Of a stretch of 64,000 nt of DNA, positions 17,209-27,020 are shown one piece after another. The DNA is from Colwellia sp. (lineage in GTDB: Bacteria; Pseudomonadota; Gammaproteobacteria; Enterobacterales; Alteromonadaceae): contig JALJPB010000009.1 in assembly GCA_022969175.1 (NCBI GenBank), forward strand, positions 1 to 64,000, given 5' to 3'. The notes under the pieces were generated by a model, which saw nothing but the letters and a program-made list of their open reading frames with translations, did not search any database and had not been told where the DNA came from. Position 1 is the stretch's first letter, and each line of letters begins with the position of its first letter. The translations under genes were made by a program, and so were the position numbers.

Positions 17209-20109
17209 ATGAAACTGAATAAAATTAGTGAAGCACTTAGTGCTCACTGTAAAGTATCGTTAAATCGTACACTTTGTACAGCAGCACTATTATCACTGAT
17301 GTCAACATCGGTAAATGCAGCAGATGAAGTTGTTAATACCAAAAAAATAGATGATATCGAAGTCATTGAAGTAACTGGCATATTTGGCAGTATGAAAGCA
17401 GCAGCACTCCTTAAGCGCACTGATGGAAGAATTGTTGATGCTATCGTTGCAGAAGACATTGGTAAACTGCCTGATAATAACATCGCTGAAGCATTGCAAC
17501 GAATTACAGGTGTATCAATTAATACTGATTTTGGTGTGGGTGACAGCGTTTCTATTCGTGGCCTGCCTCAGAATAGGGTTGAATTGAACGGTCGATCTAC
17601 TATCGGAGATTCACGTGACGGTATAAGTTTACAAGATTTTCCATCAAGCTTCTTAAAAACAGTAGAGGTTGTTAAATCTCCTACTGCGGATATGATTGAA
17701 GGTGCGTTAGGTGGTACCGTAAGCATGAAAACTGTTCGTCCTTTAGAGTTAGATAAATTAACCGGTGCCATGTCTTTAGATGCAGAATATGCGGATAAGA
17801 CTGAAAACTGGGCGCCTATTTTTAGCGGCTCTATCGGCGATAACTGGGATCTAGGTAGTGCAGGTTCATTTGGTGCTATTGTCATGCTTGCCTATCAAGA
17901 TCGTGAAATTCGTCAAGATGAATACATTGAACGTTCATTATTTAAAGACATTGATGTAAATGGCCTACCAGGAAACCCAGACAACGGTGAGTTTATTGTT
18001 AGAGACCAGCATACGGTTGAGCAATATGTTGAAAACCGTGAACGTACCGCATTAAACTTATCACTTCAGTGGGCTCCTGAGTCTGGTGATGGCATGGTGT
18101 ACCTTGATTTAAATGGTACCAAGCGTTCTGGTGAACAAGCAGGCACTTCAATTATTGGTGTTGCTGGCTCGTTAGTTACTGACTCGAGCACTACGGCAGA
18201 CGGTACAGGTCAAATTAACAATTACACCTTAGTTGGCGATTTTGCTATTCCTAAAACGTACAGTGATTTTCGTGACACAGAGTCTTTTTCTCATGCACTT
18301 GGTGCTGAGTGGAACCTCTCTGATAGCATAATGATTTCAGGTGAAGTCTCTATTGCTTCTTCAGAAAGCACAAGACCTGATTCTGAGTTTACTTTACGAC
18401 CAATTGAAAAATCGTCGTTTGAGAGTAGTGGTGGAGTAGATCTCGTTACTCACAAATATGACGGTATCTTCTCTCAATCAGGCGATAAATTACCTAGTAT
18501 CATACACTCTGATCCAACAGCATATACTAATCCAGATAACTTAGCGTTACGTACTTTTAAGAGTGAATTAAAAAACACCAATAACGAAGAAACCGCGGCA
18601 CGTTTTGATATTGTGATGGATGAACCTTTCGGTTTTGATTGGTTATCTCAAGTAAAAGCGGGTGTTCGTGTTACTCAACGTGATTACGACTATGAGCAAT
18701 ATAAAGTAGAAGTTAAAGACATTTATAAGAAGGCTTTTAATGACTCTGACGGTTCTCTAGCGACTTTATGGATAGATGATTACAATGCCGCCTTCCCTGG
18801 TAGCTTTACCACCAATACTTATGCAAATTCTTTTGACCAAAGAGGCCTGTCAGGTCAAAACGATTTATTAACATCTGCTATATACAATGGTTTATCTAAC
18901 CCTGCCAATGTTTATAGCCAGCTTCAGTCGTTACTAGTAGGCACTAATTTAGCATCAACAGGTAGCCTTCGCGATAACCAAGAATTTCAAGACAGTGCTT
19001 TTCGCGAAATATCTGAAGATACCGCAGCAATCTACCTTTCAGCCTACTTAGATTTTGATGACATTAGTGCCATTATCGGTGGTCGTTATATACAAACAGA
19101 TCTTGAATCTTCTGTTTACCTTAATGGTGATAAGATAAAAGGTACCAATGATTATAATGACTTTCTACCAAGCTTGAACGTTACTTATACGGCTAATGAC
19201 GACACCTTAGTTCGTTTTGCTGCTGCTAAAGTTATGCGTCGTGCAGATTTTAGTGAATTAAGCCCAGCATTTGATGTAAATAATGACATTACTAAAGCTA
19301 CCCAAGGTTCTATTGGCTTAGACCCTTACCGCGCTACGCAATTTGATATATCAGTAGAGCACTACTTTGGTGAAGGTAACATGGTATCGTTTGCGGTATT
19401 TTACAAAGATGTTGAATCTTTCTTAAGTAGTGAAAAAAGCTGTGTTGCTGATGGCTCTACATCGGGCCAAAACGTTACTGAATGGTACGCTGTTTGTACA
19501 CTTGATAGTGCCGGTGTAACCAACACTAATATGGAATTCCATACTGATGCTGATGATGCGACAGGTATGGCACATGTGGAAGGTTTAAGAGATTCAGGTC
19601 TTACGGGTATTGATACTACAAAAGATACCAATGGTGAATCAGGTAAAGTTCAAGGTTTTGAAATAGGTTATCAACAACACTTTGATTTCCTACCTGGTAT
19701 TTGGTCTGGCTTAGGTTTAAGTGCAAATTATACTTATTCTGATAGTGAGCAACCAAAAATTGACGGCGAAGCCGTAAGACCATTGTTAGAAATTTCTAAA
19801 AATACATATAACATTCAAGGTTTTTGGGAGTACTCAGACTATGCTCTTCGAGTTGCTTATAACTATCGTGATGGTTACTTAGCGACTGAAAATGAGAAGC
19901 GAGTGCTTAACTTTTCTGATAACTTCCGTGGCGATAGAGGTCAACTAGATATTTCAGCAAGTTGGGATATTAATGAGCACTTCACTGTTGTTGCCAACGC
20001 GACTAACTTAACCGGTGAAGCCTCTGTATTCGAAAATGAATACGGTAGCGCATGGAAATATACAGAAGCAGATCGTCGATACACTGTTGGTGTTCGCGCT
20101 AAATTCTAA
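17209..20109 (+). CDS. TonB-dependent receptor (outer-membrane import of alginate oligosaccharides, predicted)
   Basis: 966 residues. A signal peptide (about 1-38, ending SVNAA) is followed by a TonB-box-like region (IEVIEVTG), a plug domain (DIGKLPDNNIAEALQRITGV, SIRGLPQNR) and a 22-strand barrel ending RRYTVGVRAKF with terminal Phe. Such receptors of the carbohydrate class use TonB energy to import oligosaccharides. Substrate is inferred from the locus and the promoter shared with PL6. ATG 17209 follows GGGGAAATAAA. A 24-bp palindromic terminator sits 7 nt after the stop. Transcribed alone. Confidence 0.88.
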   Translation: MKLNKISEALSAHCKVSLNRTLCTAALLSLMSTSVNAADEVVNTKKIDDIEVIEVTGIFGSMKAAALLKRTDGRIVDAIVAEDIGKLPDNNIAEALQRITGVSINTDFGVGDSVSIRGLPQNRVELNGRSTIGDSRDGISLQDFPSSFLKTVEVVKSPTADMIEGALGGTVSMKTVRPLELDKLTGAMSLDAEYADKTENWAPIFSGSIGDNWDLGSAGSFGAIVMLAYQDREIRQDEYIERSLFKDIDVNGLPGNPDNGEFIVRDQHTVEQYVENRERTALNLSLQWAPESGDGMVYLDLNGTKRSGEQAGTSIIGVAGSLVTDSSTTADGTGQINNYTLVGDFAIPKTYSDFRDTESFSHALGAEWNLSDSIMISGEVSIASSESTRPDSEFTLRPIEKSSFESSGGVDLVTHKYDGIFSQSGDKLPSIIHSDPTAYTNPDNLALRTFKSELKNTNNEETAARFDIVMDEPFGFDWLSQVKAGVRVTQRDYDYEQYKVEVKDIYKKAFNDSDGSLATLWIDDYNAAFPGSFTTNTYANSFDQRGLSGQNDLLTSAIYNGLSNPANVYSQLQSLLVGTNLASTGSLRDNQEFQDSAFREISEDTAAIYLSAYLDFDDISAIIGGRYIQTDLESSVYLNGDKIKGTNDYNDFLPSLNVTYTANDDTLVRFAAAKVMRRADFSELSPAFDVNNDITKATQGSIGLDPYRATQFDISVEHYFGEGNMVSFAVFYKDVESFLSSEKSCVADGSTSGQNVTEWYAVCTLDSAGVTNTNMEFHTDADDATGMAHVEGLRDSGLTGIDTTKDTNGESGKVQGFEIGYQQHFDFLPGIWSGLGLSANYTYSDSEQPKIDGEAVRPLLEISKNTYNIQGFWEYSDYALRVAYNYRDGYLATENEKRVLNFSDNFRGDRGQLDISASWDINEHFTVVANATNLTGEASVFENEYGSAWKYTEADRRYTVGVRAKF

Positions 20110-20116
20110 ACCAGAA

Positions 20117-20146
20117 AAAGAGCCTATTAATAGGCTCTTTTATTGT
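20117..20146 (+). terminator. Rho-independent terminator
   Basis: Perfect palindrome AAAGAGCCTATT / AATAGGCTCTTT (20117-20140) followed by TATT, right after the TonB receptor stop. Confidence 0.85.
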
Positions 20147-20291
20147 GTTTAGTTCAGCTATTTTTGAATGCAAAGTAGTTGTCAATGAATACAAAGATTG
20201 AAATTGTTTTTGGTTATATAAATATACCAAAGCTTTTGAAGTAATTATGGCTAATCAAGCAGTATATGTAGGGCTAATTTATTTTTACGAT

Positions 20292-20572
20292 ATTACCAAC
20301 AACTATCACTTAACAGTTAAGAGTCGAAATTTGGTAATATCACTTTATTATAAAGTCAGTTATTAGCAATACTATCAATACCCTTTCTTCTATAATAAGA
20401 TGCAAAAATACAGAATAAAATCAATAAATACAGTTTATTAGCGGCTTGAGTGACTGACTTTAACTTTTAATGCTAGGTAAAGTCATTGTTGCCAATTATT
20501 TTTTGAACTTTACGATGTATTATTACCAATACTTAATAATTGGTTGACAAACCTTGTTGTTTTGGTTAGTAT
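20292..20572 (+). promoter_or_regulatory. Regulatory region of the reductase gene
   Basis: In the 20147-20866 spacer there is no gene. TTGGTTGACA (20541-20549 region; -35 TTGACA 20544-20549), 17 bp, TAGTAT (20567-20572) matches the alginate-type promoter. ATTACCAA-type sites occur at 20292-20299, 20331-20338 (inverted) and 20522-20530. The 5' leader to the ATG at 20867 is nearly 300 nt and looks unstructured. Confidence 0.55.
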
Positions 20573-20866
20573 TTGATTGTTACTGTAAAAGCTAGTTGTT
20601 TTAACTGGTACTGAACAATTAGCTTTTACAGTAACTGGATAGTTTTAAGATTAGTTGAGTTGAAATCATATTTACAACTGTCTCGTTTTAAAGTTTTACA
20701 TGGTGTGTTCTTACCAAAAAATTAATTTGGTTTATCTTGGTTCGATTACAGGTTGCTTTTTGGTTAGATAGATAGTCTCAAAAGTTGATAAATTCATTTG
20801 AAACACAAGTGAAACGAATTTTTTCTCACTTAGATAAACATACAACAATATATTTAGGAATTAGAT

Positions 20867-21748
20867 ATGACAAAACCTATCATCGGATTCATCGGTCTTG
20901 GCCTTATGGGCGGCAACATGGTTGAAAACTTACAAACACGTGGTTTTCAAGTAAACGTAATGGATCTTAATAAAGATGCTGTTGCAAAAGTTATTGCTCG
21001 TGGTAATGCGACTGAAATTACTTCAGGAAAAGAACTTGCTGAAAAGAGTGACATCGTAATGCTTGCCCTTACTACTTCAAAAGTTGTTGAAATGGTAGTT
21101 TACGGCGATGAAGGTATCTTAGCGGGTATTAAAGAAGGTTCTGTATTAGTCGACTTTGGTACTTCCATCCCAGCCTCTACTCGTAAAATCGGTGCGGATC
21201 TTGCTAAGAAAGGCGCTAGTATGATTGACGCACCTTTAGGTCGTACACCCGCCCACGCTAAAGATGGTTTATTAAACATTATGGCTGCTGGTGACATCGA
21301 CACTTTCAATAAAGTTAAACCTGTTCTAGAACAGCAAGGTGAAAACGTATTTTACCTTGGCGCACTTGGTGCAGGTCACACAACTAAGCTTGTTAACAAC
21401 TTTATGGGGATGACTACTGTTGCTGCTATGTCTCAAGCTTTCGCTGTAGCTGATAAAGCTGGTGTTGATCGTCAACAACTATTCGATATTATGTCGACTG
21501 GTCCATCTAACTCTCCTTTTATGGGGTTTTGTAAAAACTACGCTGTAGACGGTGTAAGTGATTTAGGTTTTTCAATTGCCAATGCCAACAAAGATTTAGG
21601 TTACTTCGTACAAATGGTTGAAGATCTAGGTAGTGAATCGCTAATCGCTCAAGGCACTTCTGCAAATCTTCAAGCTGCTGTTGATGCTGGTATGGGTAAT
21701 GGCAATGTTCCTGAAATTTTCGATTACTTCCTTAAGCTAGATAAGTAA
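20867..21748 (+). CDS. 3-hydroxyisobutyrate-dehydrogenase-family reductase, probable DEH reductase
   Basis: 293 residues. An N-terminal Rossmann fold (GFIGLGLMGGNM, 6-17) binds NAD(P)H; DAPLGRTPAHA replaces the usual DAPVSGG substrate loop; catalytic Lys is K174 in GHTTKLVNN. Family members reduce small beta-hydroxy/keto acids (tartronate semialdehyde reductase and relatives). In alginate catabolism an enzyme of this type reduces 4-deoxy-L-erythro-5-hexoseulose uronate (DEH) to 2-keto-3-deoxygluconate, feeding the kinase at 42416. The assignment to DEH comes from the locus, as no other reductase is present. ATG 20867 has AGGAATT upstream; a strong terminator follows. Confidence 0.8.
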   Translation: MTKPIIGFIGLGLMGGNMVENLQTRGFQVNVMDLNKDAVAKVIARGNATEITSGKELAEKSDIVMLALTTSKVVEMVVYGDEGILAGIKEGSVLVDFGTSIPASTRKIGADLAKKGASMIDAPLGRTPAHAKDGLLNIMAAGDIDTFNKVKPVLEQQGENVFYLGALGAGHTTKLVNNFMGMTTVAAMSQAFAVADKAGVDRQQLFDIMSTGPSNSPFMGFCKNYAVDGVSDLGFSIANANKDLGYFVQMVEDLGSESLIAQGTSANLQAAVDAGMGNGNVPEIFDYFLKLDK

Positions 21749-21823
21749 TTAGAATACATTCTGCTGAAATACCATTAAATAAATTCTTTGATGGGAATGT
21801 GTAGATAAGACTACACTTTATTT

Positions 21824-21853
21824 GGCCTCTCAGTTTGAGAGGCCTTTTTTTTT
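21824..21853 (+). terminator. Rho-independent terminator of the reductase gene
   Basis: GGCCTCTC (21824-21831), loop AGTTT, GAGAGGCC (21837-21844), then nine T. Confidence 0.95.
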
Positions 21854-21913
21854 CTAAGAATAGCTAATATTAGAGAAGCCGAAAACCTGTATAATGGCAT
21901 AGCCTTTGTCGAA

Positions 21914-22855
21914 TTAATGGCTATTGTCTAATTGATAAAAAGTAGCTTGTACATAGTCGCTGCCTTCACCAGTATTGTTTTGATTATAAACACCTGCTTT
22001 AAAATACATATATTGACTGCTCTTGTTGTAGCCACTGTTGCTCATATCAACCTATTGAACTACATCATCCTTGTTTTTTCTGATAATAGTCACGGTTAAC
22101 AAATCACCTTTTACTTGAATTTTATAACTAAAAACTTCGTCTAGTTCAATACCATCAACAGGATCTTTCGCATTACTGGCACGTGAACCAATTAAATCGT
22201 ACCATTGCTCATCCCCAGTTAAGGGCTCATGCGCCATATAAATTACCCCTCGGGTATTATTAGGTAGTTTTCGGTAATACAGTCTAATGGGTTCGCCTTT
22301 AGTGGCATGAATTTGGCCGACGATCACTCTACTAACTTGTTTGGCATCGCCTGTGGTTGTTACATGGTTAACCGCTAAGGTAGCTTCTAAAATACCATCA
22401 ACACCACCAGATTTTTTCTTGATTTTTCTTTTAGCGCTACCAAATACCCAGTTATTTTTGCTATTACCTGTGGTTTTAATGCCGTGATCTCCCTTTCTTA
22501 GCATTTCTCGTAATTCATTGCGGGTATATGAGGTGTTTTTTGAGGTTTTTGGCCCAGTTATTGGTGCATAAAAAACCATGCCGCCATCGGCAGCAGTATA
22601 AAATATTGGCTTAACAGATAAGCCTTTAGATAAATAACTCTCTGGCACGTTATCAGCAATACCATCTTTATTGGTATCTACCGGTAAGCTAAGACTCCAA
22701 TCTTTTAAATCAAAGTTTTTGGCGGAGCTTACGCTAGCATCGAGTGATATAATCTCATTTTGACTGTTTCTAATTTATTCTGCTTGCACATGACTCTGTC
22801 CGGCAACAACTAAAATTAATGTTAAGCTCAGTAATGCTTTAAAGGGGGATAACAT
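21914..22855 (-). pseudogene. PL7 alginate lyase with two in-frame nonsense codons
   Basis: One continuous frame of 314 codons. ATG 22855 starts a signal peptide (MLSPFKALLSLTLILVVAG). TAA at 22777-22775 (codon 27) follows HVQAE, and TAG at 22054-22052 follows DDVVQ. The frame then continues as VDMSNSGYN and YMYFKAGVYNQNN to TAA 21916-21914. The core keeps PL7 motifs: RNELREMLR, VGQIHA, RLYYRK. It aligns end to end with the intact PL7 at 30299. No frameshift, so the lesions are recent point mutations. Products restarting at an internal GTG would lack both signal peptide and the last catalytic strand. Confidence 0.85.
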
Positions 22856-23011
22856 TATTTTTACCTTTTTTATAGTTTCGGTTTGGATTAAGTATAAATA
22901 CTGCTAATAGCTGTGACTTAATTTATTGAAAGAATAGTTAATAAATATAGCGCTATTTTGATAAGTTATATCATTATTATCCTAACTTAATATTTACTAG
23001 CAATCATTTAA

Positions 23012-23613
23012 CTATGGTCTATCAGCAACAACAGCTTCGTTAGTACTTGAGTTATATGGTAATGCATCAAGTGAGGTACCTACCGCATAAACTGGTGCTT
23101 CAAAGTCATCTTCAAATACCAGTATTGTACCTGCGGTATCAGAATAAAGCTTAATGTCATCGATATAATAAGAAGCGTCTACTGTCGCATCATTGTCACC
23201 CATTTTGAAAACCAAGTGTTGCAAGCCATCTACAAGCGAAGGAAGCGCATCGTTTTTACCGCTGTCTAATGTAGGGAAGGCGGCGGCAGAAACATCGTTA
23301 CCATCAATAGACATGGTGATTAAAGGCCCCGTTGTAGCACTTGCACTTGTTGCATCCCAAGTAATACCACATCAACCCAATCCGGATCGGTGAAGGTGTC
23401 AGTAACCGTAATACCATCTTGGTTACGTATTACGTAACCGCCATCTTGAATTCTTAATTCAGTTAGATCATAACCACTATTGGTTGAGCTACCATAAAGA
23501 CCAATATAGGCGTTAATTTTATTATCACTGCAAAATTGAATGATAGTTAACCCGCAACTTTGTTGATGTTCAACGATGCCTTGCCAGTGTTTTATTTTTT
23601 ACTGTTTATTCAT
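23012..23613 (-). pseudogene. Frameshifted relic of a surface lipoprotein related to 23960-26956
   Basis: Starting ATG 23613 with an immediate stop (MNKQ*), the frames carry INAYIGLYGSSTNSGYDL, then after a one-base frameshift near 23366 ITWDATSAS and SYYIDDIKLYSDTAGT to the stop at 23012. The 100-codon 3' part matches DAYITLYGSSG...FYVDNIEVFSDTAGT of the 998-residue lipoprotein. N-terminal and middle regions are deleted. A decayed duplicate. Confidence 0.75.
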
Positions 23614-23959
23614 AATTACCTTAGGTTAATGTGCTGAGATAATTATGCGCAAGCTTGATTAATATTGGTATGTGGGGCTAATTACGCGCTTACAATTTAA
23701 TTAAAAGCTTGATCTAAGGTCTGTTATTTTCATTCACCTATTTGTTCCAATGCTTACAGCTAGATATTTAAAAAAACTCGCTAAACACGAAAAAGATAAA
23801 AGACTAAAAAATAGATACTTTGCTATTTATCACTTTAAAAAGAAAGTCGCACTCAAATAGCACGGTCTGGTCTACAAAATAAAAATAAAAAAATGCCGCT
23901 ATTAATAAGCGGCATTTTTAACACAATGTTTAAAATATTAATCTACAACTGCAAGATGA
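23614..23959. other. Spacer without a gene
   Basis: AT-rich; apart from the terminator at 23889-23919 I see nothing in it. Confidence 0.6.
23889..23919 (-). terminator. Terminator of the surface lipoprotein gene
   Basis: AAAAATGCCGCT (23889-23900), 7-nt loop, AGCGGCATTTTT (23908-23919); T-rich on the minus strand beyond the stem. Lies 40 nt after the lipoprotein stop codon. Confidence 0.9.
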
Positions 23960-26956
23960 TTAGTCTTCTTGAACTGTTGCTTCGGCAGAACTAGAGTAAA
24001 TAGTACTAAGATCGTCATCCACAACATAAGTTTCAAAGTCCTCAGACAGAACTGCCGAATCTGTTTCATCAGCAATGACGATATCATCAGCTAGTAATTC
24101 TTTTGCTGACTCTTTCGAAGAGCTACCAATACGGATTTGATACGTTTCTGTCGCTGTCCCTGTATTAATCGCAAGATAAGGGCCGTAGAACGTTGCACCG
24201 CCATCAATTGACACAGAATAACCTGTAGCAGTCCATTCAAGAACTACATCAATATCAGTATCATCTGAATACGTTAAGCCATCAATGATTTGCTGATCTT
24301 TATTTGCATCACGGTATTTAACAGTACCATCATTAGTAAAGATAATTTCACCCGTTAGGTTACTTGAAGAAGCAGAGCCACCGTAAATACTGATGTAAGC
24401 GGTATTATCTTCACTAACATCTGGTGTAGCAGTAAAGCCAGAAATTGCTTGTAGCTTAAGGGTTGTAGAAATAGAGCCTTCAGCAAGTGGATCCGTTGTT
24501 AAACGTAACTCAGCATCAGCCGTTAATGATGTATCAGCCATTCTGGCAACATTGTTTGCTCCCGTAGCAACAACAACTGTGCCTGTAATGGTGATTGCTA
24601 ATTCAGCGGTAGTACCATCATAGGATTCAATAGTAAATGTATCGATTTCATTTTCACCCACAACAAGTGCAGCAATAGTGGCGTCAGTGGTATCAAGGGT
24701 ATAGGTCCATGAGCCATCATCTAATATTGCTAATGTACCGTATGTACCCATTAAGGTTGTCTGAGTAATAAAAGCTTCACCATCATCTGGGTCAAGTACA
24801 CTTACTGCACCTGTTGACGTTGTCTCATCACCTGCAATTCTTCCAGTTAAACCAAAGAATACTGCTGGCGTAGGTTCTACGGTGCCGTCACCAGCATCAA
24901 ATACGGTAACTTCTGAGTAGATAGCTAAGCCATACTTGCTGTCTGTACCATCTAAAGTTTCACCTACATCATAACCTTCAAAATCCTCTGAAAATATACT
25001 TGTAGTGCCAGCTGTATCAGAAAACACCTCAATGTTATCAACATAAAAAGAACCAAAAGGAATAGTTCTATCATTATCACCGAATCTAAATTGGATAGCT
25101 TTCACACCGTCAACAAACCACTGGTCTAAATTGTTGAAATCAGAGTCAACAACAGCAGCAGTAGAAAAAGAACCTCCACCAATCACTTCACCGTCAATAG
25201 TAACAGTGAGTTGCTCAGTCGCATCTAAATCCCATGTAATTTCTACGTCGTAAAATTGATCTTCAACAAATGGTGCGGTGACTATAGTTCCAGGGTAAGC
25301 ATCACTGTCTGTATTTCGAACAAAGAAACGAGGGTCTATTGGAGTTTCACTGCCGTCATCGTTAATTGTAAATTGCTCGCCTTGAATACGTAAATCTATT
25401 AACGATTCACTAGAACTACCAGATGAACCATAAAGCGTTATATAAGCATCTTTATTATTTCCATCACTACCAAGAGCAACCTCTTTAGCGAAAGATGCAC
25501 TCAGTTTACCTTGACGAAGGTTATCAACGCTAAATCTAATCTCACCCGTATCGCCGCCTATATCGCTTATTTTTACAACCTGAGTAAGCGCAGCAACACG
25601 AATATCAATTTCAGCAGTGGTACCATCTATAGAAGCGATAGTGATTGAATCATTTACAGAATTACCTAATTCAAGGTTCGCCACAGTATCGTTTTCAGTA
25701 TTAACAGCATATGACCAGCTACCGTTGGCGCTGATACTAAACGTACCATAATCAAGTGCTACATCAGTTTGAGCAACAATAGCATCTTCTTCAAAGTTTG
25801 GATCAATAATGGTTACTAAACCAGTTAATGGATCCGTAGCAGTATTTTGAACAGTACCGCCAAGTTCACCTTCGATGATTGCTGCAACAGGGTCATTGTT
25901 GTAACCTGCAGCAGAGCCAATTACGTCAAGTAACGACTCATCAACAGAACTAGCAACTTGTGAAGTAGTTTGCAAATTAGTTTGTGCTGTCTCAAGTGTA
26001 ACTAAAGACTCTTCAGAAAAAGAACCATCAGCGAGGTCAGTAGCAAGCTCTTCAATAACAGTAGATAAATCTGCGTCTGCGTTGTCTGCATCAATTTGTG
26101 ATATTAGCGCTAGCACAGAACCATATCTGTCAGCATCTTCAGCACCTTCAGCACCAAGTGCAACAGTACCAACTACCGTAGGAAGTACTTCTGTTATATC
26201 AAAACGAATGCCAAAACGAGTATTAATGATTTCAGCTTCATCAGCAAACTGGTTTAAATCACTACCGGCGTTTTGAACAGCCATTTCGGTTAAAGGAGAA
26301 ACAGCATAGGTAGGTGGTGATACTAATACTTCCTCCCCTTCTTCATTAGTCTCAACTATATTTTCAACTACACTCACTACAGATCTTAGTTGAGGGGCAT
26401 CTAAGGTTAAACCTGTAGACTCATCCGTATAAGTACCGCCGGTACATGTAATTAAACCTGCACCTTCGAAGTGTACATTACTAAATGTAACGCCACCTAA
26501 AACGTCAGAGGTTGCAGTACCTTGCGCAGGAAGAACCGCAGCACCACTATCATCAACTTTAAATAGGTCACAACTTGCACCATCTACAGGACCTTTAATA
26601 ATGCTAGCAGAAACATTTAAGGTTGGGTTGATAGCAGGTGTAGATGCACCAACACCTTCTGTAAAGCCTGCATCATCGGTATATCTAGCAGAAACAGAAA
26701 TGACTGAGCCTTCATCTGCTTCGGTAATTGTGTAGGATGTGCCAGTAGTACCAGTTGACCAAACGTAGGTAATGGTGTCTGCTTGAATTCCGTCTGCATC
26801 AGTTGCCAATGCTGAGAGCGAGGCGCCAGCGATAAAGTCGCTTCCGGTTATTTCTATGTTACCTCGAGTATTACCATCCAGTTCAGCACTATCATCACCG
26901 CCACAACCTACTAGGCCTGTCGCAATGATGAGGGGTATAAGTGATTTATTATTCAT
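23960..26956 (-). CDS. Large surface lipoprotein with VCBS-like repeats, TonB-receptor partner
   Basis: 998 residues. Lipoprotein signal peptide with lipobox LVGC (Cys18). Next come an Ig/cadherin-like acidic region (about 30-110), an alpha-rich middle (150-340), a VCBS-type repeat (YGTFSISANGSWSYAVN, about 400), a laminin-G-like sandwich (about 470-680), a second VCBS repeat (YGTLAILDDGSWTYTLD, about 745) and a second sandwich (about 810-980). No catalytic motif is visible. It is 64 nt downstream of the TonB receptor 27021-30059, so the pair is probably one transcript. A polysaccharide-binding outer-membrane lipoprotein handing ligand to the receptor is the inferred role, analogous to SusD but unrelated in sequence. 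Confidence 0.75.
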   Translation of the reverse strand: MNNKSLIPLIIATGLVGCGGDDSAELDGNTRGNIEITGSDFIAGASLSALATDADGIQADTITYVWSTGTTGTSYTITEADEGSVISVSARYTDDAGFTEGVGASTPAINPTLNVSASIIKGPVDGASCDLFKVDDSGAAVLPAQGTATSDVLGGVTFSNVHFEGAGLITCTGGTYTDESTGLTLDAPQLRSVVSVVENIVETNEEGEEVLVSPPTYAVSPLTEMAVQNAGSDLNQFADEAEIINTRFGIRFDITEVLPTVVGTVALGAEGAEDADRYGSVLALISQIDADNADADLSTVIEELATDLADGSFSEESLVTLETAQTNLQTTSQVASSVDESLLDVIGSAAGYNNDPVAAIIEGELGGTVQNTATDPLTGLVTIIDPNFEEDAIVAQTDVALDYGTFSISANGSWSYAVNTENDTVANLELGNSVNDSITIASIDGTTAEIDIRVAALTQVVKISDIGGDTGEIRFSVDNLRQGKLSASFAKEVALGSDGNNKDAYITLYGSSGSSSESLIDLRIQGEQFTINDDGSETPIDPRFFVRNTDSDAYPGTIVTAPFVEDQFYDVEITWDLDATEQLTVTIDGEVIGGGSFSTAAVVDSDFNNLDQWFVDGVKAIQFRFGDNDRTIPFGSFYVDNIEVFSDTAGTTSIFSEDFEGYDVGETLDGTDSKYGLAIYSEVTVFDAGDGTVEPTPAVFFGLTGRIAGDETTSTGAVSVLDPDDGEAFITQTTLMGTYGTLAILDDGSWTYTLDTTDATIAALVVGENEIDTFTIESYDGTTAELAITITGTVVVATGANNVARMADTSLTADAELRLTTDPLAEGSISTTLKLQAISGFTATPDVSEDNTAYISIYGGSASSSNLTGEIIFTNDGTVKYRDANKDQQIIDGLTYSDDTDIDVVLEWTATGYSVSIDGGATFYGPYLAINTGTATETYQIRIGSSSKESAKELLADDIVIADETDSAVLSEDFETYVVDDDLSTIYSSSAEATVQED

Positions 26957-27020
26957 TTTTTTACTCCAAAAAGATTTTTTTCTTCAAATTTAGCCTGTTT
27001 TATTTAAGTACTAGACTTGG

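Noticed and set aside
17568-17885. 105-codon minus-strand frame
   Set aside because: Shadow of the TonB receptor plug region.
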